Below are positions 13,208 through 24,304 of a stretch of 64,000 bases of DNA, piece by piece. This stretch comes from Pseudoscleropodium purum (taxonomy: Eukaryota; Streptophyta; Bryopsida; Hypnales; Brachytheciaceae), in contig OZ017795.1 of the NCBI GenBank assembly GCA_963969395.1, positions 10,292,001 to 10,356,000 of the forward strand, in the 5' to 3' direction. Position 1 is the first letter of the stretch; the number at the start of each line of letters is the position of its first letter. Below the pieces are notes generated by a model, which searched no databases, was not told the DNA's origin, and saw nothing but the letters and a program-made list of their open reading frames with translations. The position numbers and the translations under genes were made by a program.

Positions 13208-13603
13208 TCAATTTTAAGAAGAATTTTTATTTTTTGGATTCAAATTTTTATGGAAATTATTGGTTAATAAAATAGTTGATTTAACCTTATGAATTTGATC
13301 TATGGATCATATTTTGCAACTATAGTTTAAAAGTCATCATTAAATTATTATTCTAACTTGCATTTTATACTACATCTTCATAATTTTAAGGGATTAAGAA
13401 CCAAGGGATAGTCTAGATTGTTGAAATTGTGAAGATGTAGCATAAAATGAAATTTAGAATAATAATTAAAGGCAAAACTCAAATCAAAGTTGTAAAATAT
13501 GATTTGTGGATCATATCCATAAGGTTAGATTGACTACTTTATTATCCAATATTTTTGAATAAAATTTAATACCAAAATTTGAAGATTCCTCTAAATTTTA
13601 TAT
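13208..13603. repeat. Long foldback (inverted) repeat, about 190-bp arms
   Basis: The left arm (about 13208-13392) and the reverse complement of the right arm (about 13412-13603) match over nearly their whole length. Shared blocks include AACCTTATG, GATC(T/C)A..ATCATATTTT, ATTATTATTCTAA, TT.CATTTTAT.CTACATCTTCA. Only about 20 bp separate the arms, so a transcript would fold into a long imperfect hairpin. It lies about 1.8 kb upstream of the start codon of the dsRNA-binding protein gene. It fits a foldback MITE; it is also the shape of a young hairpin small-RNA locus. Confidence 0.75.
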
Positions 13604-15411
13604 AGTTTATAATGCAAAGTTCTAATTATAGAATTTTTGTATTATTATTTAATTTATTTAAATATGACATGGAAATTTAACAAGTGTTTTCTTCTCGGTG
13701 TTTGTTTTTGTATTGGTGGTTTTGGTGTTTCTCAGTTGAGAATGGGTCGGGTGAAGGTGATGTGTTTTAGAAGTATGAAGGAGCTCATTTTCGAGGTTGA
13801 GAGTCTAAGTACATTAATTTTGTTTGTCTTGTTTTTAATATGCGCTTACTTTGATTTTTGGTGGAAGTAGTTGATGTTTTTCACGAAAAATATGATTAGG
13901 TCATTCAAGGTGCAGATTGGGTCATTCGTAGTTCTTGAAGTGAACCGTGTATGTAGAGTTGCATCTTGCTACCTTGTTGTGGATAGTTTAATCGGATGAT
14001 GGGGAGAATGCAACACGAAGGTGCTGTGGGAATGTTTGGTATTGAACTATTTCTTTTCACTAAGGATTTTTGAGCATGATTTTTGTGCATGTCCAGTTTT
14101 GGTAATTTTATTCTTGTGGTCTGTGGTTGGCCTTACATTGAGATCAAGTTTAGCGTTTTAGGTTGCTTGGGAGGAACAATGTGGCAGCCAACAACAGGAA
14201 GGAACTCTGAGAGTCATTGTTGGTTTGCAAGTTTCACGGCTCAGGGGAAACTGGGAGTCAGAATGGTAAAACGTGGTGAAGAATTTGAACGAGGTGCCAT
14301 TTTGGTCTGCAGTCAAATTTTGGGCTCGTTTGGACGAACGCGGACTTCCGCGGACGGATATCCGACGTTGGACGGAGTCTGTAAGCCTTCCTGGAAATGG
14401 ATGTCGTGCAGCTTAGGAACTCTACATTTCAAGATTTGAGCTGGATATTGACGTGATTCTTGCTAATTTCAATATTACAATTGAGAGAACAGAATTGGGT
14501 GCTGATGCAATTGTTGTAGTCATTAGGGGTTGATTTGAGGGCAATACCAACCCTGTTTCGGGCCTGTTCCCATCACTCAACGAAGGGTACCGTTGGCTGT
14601 TCCCAAAAAAAATTTTAAAAAAAAGAAAAAAATTTAATTCTTAGGATGCAAATAAAAGTTGAAATTGTTTTGGGGGAAATGATGAGGCACTCTCTTGGCC
14701 ATGTCAGACTGCACTGCTGGCTACGTTCAAAGTGTTCTCGGGGCTTGATAACTCGCAATCTCTTGGAGCCTTGAAATATCTTCTAATGCTCTTTCTTTAT
14801 ACGGAGGTGAGTCGGCGGGCAATTCACAATAATTTTGGATCGAGAAGTTCACGGATTGTCGAGCAAATTTTAGGTATTACCATTGCTTGATGTATAGTTT
14901 ACGGTATTGAGAATATGTAGTAATCTTTTTGGTGTGCATGAATGCTCTTTGGCATTTTGTTTTTATCCTAAATATCTCAATTTTTTCTACATTTTCAGAA
15001 TTATGTTGTTTGCAGAGTGAGTTGTTTTGATGATTAGTTTATGTGTTGTGAAGCTAAACTTACATGCATGTTGTACAATGTGACCTATTGATTATACTTT
15101 TATAGTTGAACCTACTATTGCGTAAGTGAACTCTTTTCATATTAGAGTGATTTTAGGGATATGATTTGGGAGGTCATAATGTATAATTGACGAACAACTC
15201 GCACAAGAATTTTAGAAGATTTGATTGATTGAATGAAGTGACTCAACAGAATCCAAGTTGTTATGAAAAGCACCTATCCATCCAAGAGGTCATATGTGAC
15301 CACCTGGACCATCAGTGGTTAAATGATTCTGAGCAGGAGTTTTGGGGATGAATTATCTCTCCTGAATATAATTTGTGCTGCCATAATGATACAGAAAAAG
15401 AAAAGTTCGCA
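13604..15411 (+). promoter_or_regulatory. Upstream region of the dsRNA-binding protein gene
   Basis: Base composition rises from about 13.7 kb and is clearly higher around 14150-14440 and 14690-14830, as expected for a promoter and 5' untranslated exons. A GAG-GTGAGT donor at 14805-14813 could end a 5' untranslated exon. The open frames here (13637-13870, 14083-14439) have no recognisable motif and stop well before the gene. No TATA box or other factor site can be assigned with confidence. Confidence 0.35.
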
Positions 15412-18268
15412 ATGTATAAAAGCCAGCTGCAAGAGTATGCCCAGAAGGCGGGCCTTATGCCCCCAACATACGATCATGTGAAAGAGGGAGCTCCACATGA
15501 ACCTCGATTTAAATCAACTGTATGGGTTCACGACCTTAGCTATGAATCTCCACCTGGTTTTTTAAATGTGAGATCAGCTGAACACACCGCAGCGAAGGTG
15601 GCCCTAGATTCTCTTCAAAATCAGTCATTGGGACCTACACCTAGTTCAGTAGTGAGTTCTCTGTTCCCTTCACACTTCTGATTTCTAAAACCAAAGTTTA
15701 TTGATGTCAAAAGGAACAGATTTAGGTGACATTGAAAAAAAAAAACCCATGTTTTTATATCAACAATGATGTCCAATATAACACCAATGAACATCACTGT
15801 TGACATAAAAACATGGATTTATTTTTTTGATATCACCTCAAATGTCACTTAAAAATCCATTCCTTTTGATGTCAATCCGTCACCTAAAATAAGTTTTTTT
15901 TTTATAGTGATACAGGATATAATTTGAATTTGGCTGAAGTGGCTTCCAGGTGATAGGGTTGTTTGGTGTGTTTGATATGATTGATACCAGCAATGAGCCG
16001 TGACATATGTTCAGTGTCTATTACAACTACAGTATAGGTGTTTGATTCTGTAATTCTATTCGAAGTAGGTTTGGTCCTTTTCGAGGTTATATGAGGCAGT
16101 TGTAGAACATCTTTGTGACGAAGGGATGCAGATTAATCATTTAGTACAAGAATAGGAAACTTTAAGGAGCTTTTTCAGCTCTAATAGTGACCTCAATTGT
16201 TGCATTCAAGCTTTTTAATCTGTTATACTTCTGAGTTGATATTTGTGTCACAAGGTGGATGATCCTTTTGATGTTTCTAAGTCGGGCTCATGGTGGGTGC
16301 GGTGCAGCATTAGTCAGGTCTTTGTAAGAATCTTCTTCAGGAGTTTGCTCAGAAGAACGGATATCCGCTACCTCAGTACAAAATCATGCGGCAAGCGAAA
16401 GAGCACTCTCTTATATTTGCAGCCACCGTCGAAATTGCTGGTGTGAGCTATAGCGGAGGTGGTGCTAAAAGCAAGAAAGAGGCAGAAATCAAAGCTGCTC
16501 GAACTGCTCTTCTTGCCATTCAGGCCACTCAACCAGGTGACTAACTCTATTCTGCTGCAACATCTCATCATTCCACAAAATTATTATCAGCACCACCTGT
16601 AAAATTAGAGTCACCTCAAAATTTCATATTTTTGGAAAGTCGTATGATACAATAATATTTTCAACCTGCACTAGTTCAAAATAGTGCGACTTTGGTAAAT
16701 CAGTGTCACACGCACTAATAGACCAATCAGTGCATTGACTAGCAGTAGCATCATCCAGGACCAGAGATATTCAGTTAGAGATTTCCGAGGGAAAAAGGTG
16801 GCAGTTGTTCAACTCTTTCCAGCTATCTTCCTGCTCCATAGGAAATCTAAACGCTGGTAGTGTGAGATAGTGGTTTCTCGATGCATGACCCAGATTTGAA
16901 AGTCTGTAGTAGTAGTGGATTGAGATCCTGAATTTGTCTGCTTGCCCGAGGATCTATTGTAATGAGTCGTTATGTCGTCAGGTTTCTGTCTTGTGGTATC
17001 CACTACGAGCGTGCAAACTATGCTCAGTGCAATTAATGCCGTGCACACCACTGCACCCCATTTTCTCAGTGAGCAGCTTTCAGACGCAGACTCGCAGGCA
17101 GGGTTTAGAATTTTGTGGTCGAGTACTTGCCATGGGTAGCTTAAGTTATTATTTGGAGACATAACATACACTCAAGACCTGGTGTGGAAGGATGAAATTC
17201 AGTTGGATATCTATTCAGCCTTCCGGGCTGCTGCCATGCCTCCATCATTGGGGAAAGATTGGCTGGGAAAGTTTGCATTACCATGGGGGACGCTACACCA
17301 GTTCTAATTTTGTCTTCACCGCAGATGCGAAGGGATCACTTGTGCCGGAGCCTCAACCGCTTCCTGTTCAGTCTCAACCTTGTCAGGTATATACTACCTG
17401 TTGCCTGCGGTAGTTAATTTCTTACTAATGGTGACTTTTTTGACGTTAGGAGTGTCTTGTTTCATCATATTTTTTCAGTTTTCGTATAGTGAGCTCTATT
17501 TGTATCACCAGTGTTGGGTCTCTCGGTGTTGCGACAGATCATCTCATGCCCTATATTTTCAACTAGTGATTTGTCCATTGCCAGTCTCTGTGAACATAAT
17601 GGTGTGAATAACTGTGGTGTCTGCAGGTTGCAAACTTCGTCAAATCTCATCCTAAGCGGAAGAAAAGAGGGAGAGTAAATTCTTTGTTGATTGAGGAACC
17701 ACTTGCCACTCGAATCAAGCAAGGCTTGGGGTACGTCGCTGGACCAATGCAGCCGCCCCAAATGTACCAGATGCCCCCAATTCCACAAGTTTCGCAAATT
17801 CACTTACCACCAGTCAATCAGGTGGCAAGAATATACCCAGTAAATCCTGTTGGTTACTCTGGAGAGACTGTCATGCCAGTTCAGTGGAACCACGAGCTTG
17901 GAGTTTGTACAAGACCGGTCTTCAGTGAACCCATGCATGTAGGGCATATTCTGTCGCAGGATATAGCCATGACGAAGCCCGATTTGGGGTCGATACCAGC
18001 AGCAGCTGTACAAGGGACGGTACCGGATGCGAATGTCTTGCCCATGGAGAATAATATGGTGGCCAATTCAGGAAATTTGGAAGCCAAGGTGGCCGTAAAG
18101 GTAGAGCCTGTAAAGGTAGAGCAAGTCGTGGTGCAAGATACAGCTCCTCAAGGAAATACAGAAACCTCGCCGGCAGTGGTCTTCAGTGAAGACCTTGCCA
18201 TACAAAACTCAACTGGCCTGAGACCTTGTAGAATACTAGTGGCACTTTCGACTTGTTTTGTAAAATAA
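15412..18268 (+). CDS. dsRNA-binding protein with two dsRBDs (DRB/HYL1 family)
   Basis: My model joins 15412-15651, 16314-16536, 17325-17386 and 17627-18268 (1167 bp, 388 residues); phases agree at every junction. Residues 1-69 form the first dsRNA-binding domain, starting MYKSQLQEYAQKAG as plant DRB proteins do, with the RFKSTVWV strand and AEHTAAKVALDSL helix. Residues 81-153 form the second (KNLLQEFAQKNGYPLPQY, then KSKKEAEIKAARTALLAIQ). A basic stretch KSHPKRKKRGR near residues 181-190 looks like a nuclear signal, followed by a Pro/Gln/Met-rich tail. Plant DRB proteins bind dsRNA and partner Dicer-like enzymes in miRNA or siRNA processing; HYL1 is the best known. I cannot tell which DRB this is. 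The ATG at 15412 is the family start; an in-frame TTG at 15373 is not used. The C-terminal end is uncertain: translation may stop at 18268 or splice to 18678. Confidence 0.85.
15701..15875. mobile_element. Foldback MITE in intron 1 of the DRB gene
   Basis: TTGATGTCAAAAGGA (15701-15715) is mirrored by TCCTTTTGATGTCAA (15861-15875). The mirroring continues inward through TTAGGTGACATT against AATGTCACTT, and AACCCATGTTTTTAT against ATAAAAACATGGATT. The whole 175 bp is thus an imperfect hairpin of MITE size within the 662-bp first intron. It does not touch the splice sites. Confidence 0.75.
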
Positions 18269-18666
18269 AAGATACGTTGAATTTTTATAACCGAACTGGT
18301 GTTCCATTCCAAATTATGCAGCTCTTAATATACTGTAAATTGATGTCTGCAAACTGAGAATTTTAACTTGTGAAGGGTTTATTCACAGGCAATTAACATT
18401 TATAACCTTCTGCAGTGTGCACAGTTTCTTGTCCCCCTGTTCAATTAACTTTTTACCACGTATCTAAACTGGTTTGCCTAATACTGTGTGACACTAATTT
18501 TCCGAAGTCACACGATTTTTGATTAGCATAGGACAAAATATTGCTGCATGGTTCCATTTCCCACAAAAGCAATATCTTGTGGTGACACTAATTTTCTAGG
18601 TGACGCTAATTACCCCCCACTATTAGGACAAATCAGTGTAGTCCAGCTCATTTGCCTCTGTGACCA

Positions 18667-18867
18667 CCTATGCAGGGAGGTCAAGTTGTGGTGGAGGATA
18701 CAGCCATTACGAAGTCCAATATGGTGACAATGCCAGCTGCTGTACAAGGGACGGCACCAACCCTGATTACGAATGGGGAGCATTATCCGTCGGGAAATTC
18801 GGAGACCACAGTCGTTAGGACTACTGTCGAGACCGAGGTTACGAAACCAGGGTCCACTGGCAATTGA
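18667..18867 (+). other. Duplicated piece of the DRB last exon, possible alternative 3' exon
   Basis: The open frame (18670-18867, ending TGA) repeats a part of the upstream exon at about 17927-18060. Both read hydrophobic-V/Q-D/E-DTA or DIA-M/ITK, then PAA(A)VQGT(V/A)P. A CTATGCAG acceptor-like sequence sits directly in front of GGAGGT at 18678, in the frame that gives GGQVVVEDTAITKSNMV, so it could be an alternative terminal exon of the DRB gene. No donor in the last exon clearly fits it. Either it is a tandem exon duplication still in use or a dead copy. Confidence 0.5.
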
Positions 18868-20079
18868 TGCGGGCCAAGAATTCACATTCAAGTTCTTAAC
18901 CCCTATTGTCTGAGGGTGTGGGACACGACTTAGATGTGATACGACTTCCTCTTTTTTTCTGAGAGAAGATAATAAGGTGGGTACTCTCAAAACTGCCACT
19001 TTTTGCTGCTGAGCCTATTTGCTATTATTAGACTGGTTAGATTTTCATATGTTCTTGTTGGCAAGTGAAAGGAGGTTCCAACACACCAAAGAACGTGGGA
19101 TTTGGATATCGTATGCAAAAGTTATCGAAGAACAAAGTTTGGTCTTGACCTTAGTCTTGATGATTAGAAATTTCTGTAGGGTCGAACTTTAAAAAATCTT
19201 TATAGATCTTGAACATCGCATCAATTTATCTTTGGATATTTATGAAACATGTAGCATCGAGTTTTAGAGTTTGAATTTGCTATGATTGAGTAGGGTTTTT
19301 TACATTGTTTAGTGAGATGCGAGAAAATCAATGATACTGAGAACATCATTATGCATACTTCTCCTGATAGTCCATTACTTCTTCTAATATTGACTCTTAG
19401 ATTATTAACGTCAGTAGGGATTTTTGCATTCTAATTTGTGTGCATTCTTATGAAGATGCTTTTAGGCCAGATGGTGGTGCATCCGTGTGTGCATTTGCAG
19501 GACGGGAGGCTTGCACAAGGGTGCAACGCTGGGATTCGGTCATGTCAACAGACTTCATATGAATCGATTCTTAGCAATTGACTATGTATCAACCTGGTTT
19601 TTTTTAATGTTAGGTTCGATTGTTGCCTGGAATTCTCCATGTGTACTATAGTGCTTTTGAGGTGCTAGAATAGGTGTTTCTTGAATGGACCCTAGACTAT
19701 CATTAATGGAGGGAGTACATTTGATGAACATTTTAGGGTGTGGTTTTAGAAAGCGCAAAAATTAGGTGGTCACCTTACAAGAAAATTTACTTTGACCAAA
19801 CAAATCTATGACGGTATTGATGACTCGAAATTGATGAATATTGGATGGAATGTGATTCTTTCATTTGAAAATATTAATTTCATCCAAAAACAAGACATTA
19901 GAAGGATGCGATGTTCGTCATTCAGGCGATGCATTGGTCCAATCCAGGACGAATTCCCTCGTAAATCTCTGAAAGAGAAACACTTACAAAATAAGGGCAT
20001 CCTAATGCTTTTATACTTCTCACAATATCACCCAGGTTTTGGGCGATTGACAGAATCCACGAACAAATCATACCAGACT
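18868..20079. other. Spacer between DRB gene and gene-fragment cluster
   Basis: No gene is supported. 19737-19800 shares GGTTTTAGAAAG.GCAAAAATTAGGTG and a following CAAGAAAATT with 48137-48205, so a diverged dispersed repeat is present. The frame 19792-20271 on the plus strand is mostly the antisense of the valyl-tRNA synthetase exon. Confidence 0.45.
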
Positions 20080-20975
20080 CTAATTACTGATCAGAAGTTT
20101 CTCAAAATTGGCCGTGGCCTCGACAACAGTTTGAAGCGCAGCAGAGAGCTTCGCGGCCTTGGATTGATTCTCTTCAAGCACAGCTTCTGGAACTTTCTCA
20201 GCATACCCAGAAATGTTCGTTTTCTTCACGAGAGCCTCTTGCTGCCTGTTGATCCGACAATTGCCTATTAAGTTAGTTGCTTACAATCATTTCTATACTT
20301 CCTTCATTACAAAATCAATCAACAATGGCCAAAGCATGCAGTGGACAGATCACCTGATGAGGTCATCACGTTTTTTCTGCAACCTAGAGATCTCCACGTT
20401 AGGATCAACCACATTGCGAAGTAACAGATACACTGTCGTGCTCTCATCCACAACAGCCACAGCACATCCGAGGGGAGCGTCTTCGATTTCTTGGAAAACC
20501 TGTGTCAAAGCAGTCATCCCAAACTTGAGACCCGAAGAAATTAATGCACACTGCCCATATCATCCAGCATTGATGTAAAAAATGAAACTGCCATCATGAC
20601 TACCACAAGAGCATCCTTGTTCGACTATAATGCACGTACAAGAGCTGCACCTACAAAATTAAGGGAAATTAAGGGAAGAATGTTCACTCCATGCAACATG
20701 AAAGCTGATCAAGTTTAGATTGAAAGACTTTGGAAGAACAGTTCATTATTTTACAACTTCTATGGCGACAGTTGGATACACATAGCTTCACGGAAGAAGC
20801 CAGAGAAAGAGTCGCAATTTCATTTCCCCCCTTCGTAACAACCTCGACAGACTTCTCAGTGCGACACATCACAAAAATCTCGGGCATGCCACAGTAACCC
20901 TTAAATTTCAGGACGAAAGTAGCCAAGTTTAAATTTTCTGAAATTGAACGAACTCCTTCCACTTTCTGTTTAGAT
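20080..20975 (-). pseudogene. 3' fragment of a valyl-tRNA synthetase gene
   Basis: Three successive exon pieces on the minus strand read as the end of valyl-tRNA synthetase. The first (about 20975 down to 20780) gives MPEIFVMCRTEKSVEVV and EIATLSLASSVKLC. The second (20499-20354) begins VFQEIEDAPLGCAVAVVDE and reads on through TVYLLLRNVVD. The third (20245-20080) reads RQQEALVKKTNISGYAEKVP and ends EKLLISN-stop. Junctions 20780/20499 and 20354/20245 have GT/AG ends and agreeing phase, with no internal stop. This is the C-terminal tRNA-binding arm of the enzyme. The catalytic core, HIGH and KMSKS motifs and anticodon-binding domain are absent from the window, and an unrelated RING fragment lies just upstream. 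I read it as a genomic fragment copied with its introns, not a retrocopy; whether it is transcribed is unknown. Confidence 0.75.
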
Positions 20976-21425
20976 TTGAAAACCTGGGCGGATATATTCG
21001 TTGCATTGTTCAGCATGGCATGGGATTCAGACGAAGTAATTGAAGTCAAATTGCAAAGTAAGAGGTGTAATTTAAACGCAATAAATTAAACAAAAGATTC
21101 GCTAAATGCAAATCTCAGTTAACAACACTATAAGATCTGCCAAAATGTGTACCCCAAGTGAACCCTCTTTCATTCACTGCCGACATTTCAACAAGCAAAT
21201 TTCACACCCGAAGTTTCCTACCGAGGCTTAGTTGAAAGCAAATGAAGTCTCGACAGTTGAGTTTGAATCCTGTTGGCCCGGCTATAAAAAGGACCACATC
21301 AGCTGCACATTTAAGTTTCCACATCGTCTGAGCTTGAGGTCTGACTTTCTTTCAAGAGAAAAGTGCTATTTGCTTTTGAGATTGGTCAAGGGGAGTATTG
21401 GATTGTACTGGAAGCCAAGATCATA

Positions 21426-21986
21426 AGCATGGATGGAAGTTTGCTTTCGACCAGGGCCCGTAGAACCTCAATCGATCTATCCCAAGTGTCGGTAGTCGCC
21501 TGCAACATGTGCTCCCTCACTCCGCCAACTAATCCAGTGATCACCACTTGTGGTCACTCCTTTTGTTGACAATGCATGTGCCGGTACCTGCGAGGCCAAG
21601 CCAGGTCATGCCCTGTGTGCTCAACTGTATTGAGCAGCGCCATCAATGTCATTCCTTATTTGCGTGACAACGGAGCGTTGATCCTATGCTTGCCAACGAG
21701 TGAGGACCTAGAGCGAAACTATGACGTCTTGGATTGGATTCAAACCAACTCGACGGTGGTGGCGGCAAATGGGGTAGTGCCAGCTTTAGAGCCCCGGCCT
21801 TCGAGTGCTGAGATGCGCAACGTGATTGTGTTTGGTGATCGCAACGATTTGAATTGCCAGCGGAATTCCAATTTGTATCTGACGTCCAGGATTGAGGAGT
21901 TGCAGTGGCGGACACGCCGAGTGAAGCAAGCTTTGCTCAAATCGTGGGGATCACGGAGTGTAGGAAGAAAATCAATGGATCTGTGA
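21426..21986 (+). pseudogene. RING-finger fragment with in-frame stop
   Basis: The frame from about 21363 reads VVACNMCSLTPPTNPV, then TTCGHSFC, then TGA at 21567-21569, and continues QCMCRYLRG, ARSCPVCS. The spacing of Cys and His (C-x2-C, C-x-H-x2-C, C-x2-C, C-x2-C) is that of a C3HC4 RING. The wording C-G-H-x-F-C-x-Q-C resembles the RING embedded in plant SNF2 helicase-like proteins (RAD5/CHR28 type), but no helicase motifs flank it. The stop replaces the variable residue between the Cys pair, so the zinc ligands themselves are kept. Downstream the frame is open to 21986 with no known motif. It may be a captured and decayed exon, or two short frames; I find no reason to invoke stop-codon readthrough. 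Confidence 0.6.
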
Positions 21987-22225
21987 CACATCAATCATTG
22001 ATTGTTGAATCTTAGAATTACTGCAGTTCTCAGATTGGAGCTCACACAAGTGTCTGAAAAATAAAATGGTCCGAACGAAAGGACTAGGATGCACTCACAG
22101 TCTCATGTTTGTTTTCTCATAGTCAACGAGTTAGCTTGTTGCGATTTTGAGATCAGTTTTCTGATCATGCAAGCGTGCAATAAATTTCATAATTGCTTTG
22201 GCAAAAGGTGGCATATGACATTCTC

Positions 22226-22415
22226 AAGTACTAGATCCCCTGTTTTCTTGTCAAGCCCAAGGCCATATCCAGTTCAAAACTCACTCAGAACTCCTAGATC
22301 CCACACTATTGGGTCACCAGAGATCGCATTCAAGAGTTATAAACTGATAAAAGAGTTGTTTAATGAAAAGAGGGACCCCCTTCTCAGTTCTCCACCTGCT
22401 TTCAATGGTGATTAA
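22226..22415 (+). other. Exon-like open frame, unrecognised
   Basis: The frame reads RSPVFLSSPRPYPVQNSL and GSPEIAFKSYKLIKELFNEK and stops at 22413-22415. Its composition is more protein-like than the spacer frames and it lies inside the cluster of gene fragments. I do not recognise the family and no splice site is compelling, so this is only a candidate captured piece. Confidence 0.2.
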
Positions 22416-23000
22416 GGAGCTCATTGTTGTCAATCTTTAGAGACATTTTAATGCTCCATCACCATCATGAACTTTCGATGAATTGGCATCAAAGCCTTGG
22501 TCACAATATAATACTTGATTACGAGCATTGATCAATTCAAATGTTTCAGTTGGGATTGATTGTCTATACTAATTTCTGTTTAACAAGTAGCTTGCGAAAA
22601 ATAGGTTGTGCGGAAATGGAAAATCCCGGACAATTACACATGGGCAACAAATTCTACACCTTCTGATAATATACGATAAAGGCATATAGTTGTTTTTCTT
22701 TGATTAATTTACCCAAATTAATAGAACTCACAGCGTCACATATGAGATTGCGCATAGACAATTATATGATTTGGATGACTCCGTTGTGGAAAAAAGCGAC
22801 CACCTGTCAAGTGATGAAGATGGGCCTAACTAGTATCATTCCGGGCCATGTCCAATCATCGTAATGGACCTCACCTGAATTCGTTGCTGAGTACCAATTA
22901 GGACTTCAATTAGATCACTCAGGCAATTGACTAACCTTACATTCATTCAGGGTCACTCATGAGTTCCAGTGACAACCCATTCCTTTGATTCCATTTGCAG

Positions 23001-23147
23001 TCATGCAGCTGTTCAATGAGATTTCCAAGCAGAATTCGCACTCCAGCTGCAGGAGGAAACCAATACTTCCTTCAATTTTCAACAGATTTTCACACAATTG
23101 CTTGAACTTGAGAGGCACATCGCGAAGAAATTGGCAGCCAGTAAAAG
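23001..23147 (+). pseudogene. Exon-like fragment with a stop codon, unrecognised
   Basis: A TTTGCAG acceptor at 22994-23000 and an AAAAG-GTGCAC donor at 23147 bracket a frame reading HAAVQ, TGA at 23017-23019, then DFQAEFALQLQEETNTSFN and IFTQLLELERHIAKKLAASK. The amphipathic, Glu/Gln/Leu-rich sequence looks like a helical or coiled-coil exon. I do not recognise the parent gene. The stop makes it a decayed copy unless another acceptor is used after it. Confidence 0.35.
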
Positions 23148-23947
23148 GTGCACCAACGTAAGTCCGAGCACAAGATTTGGATCTGGTGTACGCAGAAGCT
23201 TGGTATGACCGTTAGATTACATCCAGTTGTGGAGTAAAATTCATTTACAGAGTGAAGTCGAGAGGCGCAACAAATATTCCAAGTCTATTGGTTTCAATTT
23301 CCCGGATACATATCACTAATTTATCCTGGGCTTTGCATTGAATTGTTGACAGGATTCTTATCCTTGGTGTTAATTCTAGGCGAAAAATTGCTCTTCAAAT
23401 GATGGACAGATGCAAATAATTAAACTATCAATTTCGTTAAATTGTTGAACTTCCACAACTTAGGGACTTTGCCACTTTTTCAGGGCGTTCTGTCTGAAAC
23501 GTAGGTCAATATCAGTCCTAGTTTATAGACCTTCGTGTAGAGGAGTGTCACAGAATCACGCGAAAACAACCCTGAGTGCGAGTAATGCTTGAACTAAACA
23601 CATGCTGATTGCATTAGAATTTTCATGTACTAGCGAGGAAGTTTGGCTGCATTAAAAGGCCTATCGTAGGTCTTGATTTTATTCTGTGAAGGGGCATTAG
23701 GGGAGTCCATACTTCAGTCACTATGTCATTCACAGTTATCAAACATGGAGAGGATTGTGTAACAGGGGATCGAATTGAACGGTATATCAATTGTGCAATA
23801 ACCTCTTTCATGTGCAAAAATCCTGTATGACTTACTCAGCAAGTGCTCTCCAACTATTGCTGAACTATACTCTAGGTGACCGTTCCGATTCCCATATTGT
23901 TTGCAGACCAGATAACTTGGGGATATTTGATCAGCATTCTTGCTTAG

Positions 23948-24124
23948 GACGTTCATCCGGGCGGAGTAGCGGCCGCCTATCACCCAGGTGGGGGAAAGCA
24001 GGACAGTGAGGATGTTGAAGATCTGAGTAGGTCCACTAGAGGCATGTCGATGGGCCTGTCCACTCCAAGCACGGAGTCCGCAGTGCTATCCGTTCGTAGG
24101 ATCGGATGGATCTGCAGATACTGA
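23948..24124 (+). other. Exon-like fragment, unrecognised
   Basis: After a TTGCTTAG acceptor the frame GAC-GTT-CAT reads DVHPGGVAAAYHPGGGKQ, DSEDVEDLSRSTRGMSMG and LSTPSTES, ending at TGA 24122-24124 (58 codons). GC content and codon use differ sharply from the surrounding DNA, and the Gly/Ala-rich then acidic-serine sequence looks like real coding DNA. I cannot name the source gene. It adds to the set of unrelated pieces between 20.0 and 24.2 kb. Confidence 0.35.
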
Positions 24125-24227
24125 GGGAGGCACCGCGTGAGGCGGGCAACCGAGCAGCGCTCACTCCCCGCTCTGTGTAGTGGAGGGATAACTAGTCTGA
24201 ATGCTCCTTGGTGAATCGCCCTGCGAG

Positions 24228-24304
24228 GCTTGCTTTCACGGACCGCTGTCCTTTTGTATATTTCACAGTTCACACTTGAGATGCTAGTGTCCGTGAAAGC
24301 AAGC
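24228..24304. repeat. Perfect 16-bp inverted repeat, 45-bp spacer
   Basis: GCTTGCTTTCACGGAC at 24228-24243 is exactly mirrored by GTCCGTGAAAGCAAGC at 24289-24304. It stands at the right-hand side of the gene-fragment cluster. It could be a hairpin or a paired terminus of a small element. Confidence 0.8.

Noticed and set aside
15373..15411. Extended start (TTG) of the first DRB exon
   Set aside because: The family starts at MYK; the upstream codons are not conserved-looking and the start would be non-ATG.
21567..21569. Selenocysteine or programmed readthrough at the RING TGA
   Set aside because: Land plants lack selenocysteine insertion, and the surroundings look like a decayed fragment; kept only as a low-interest observation.
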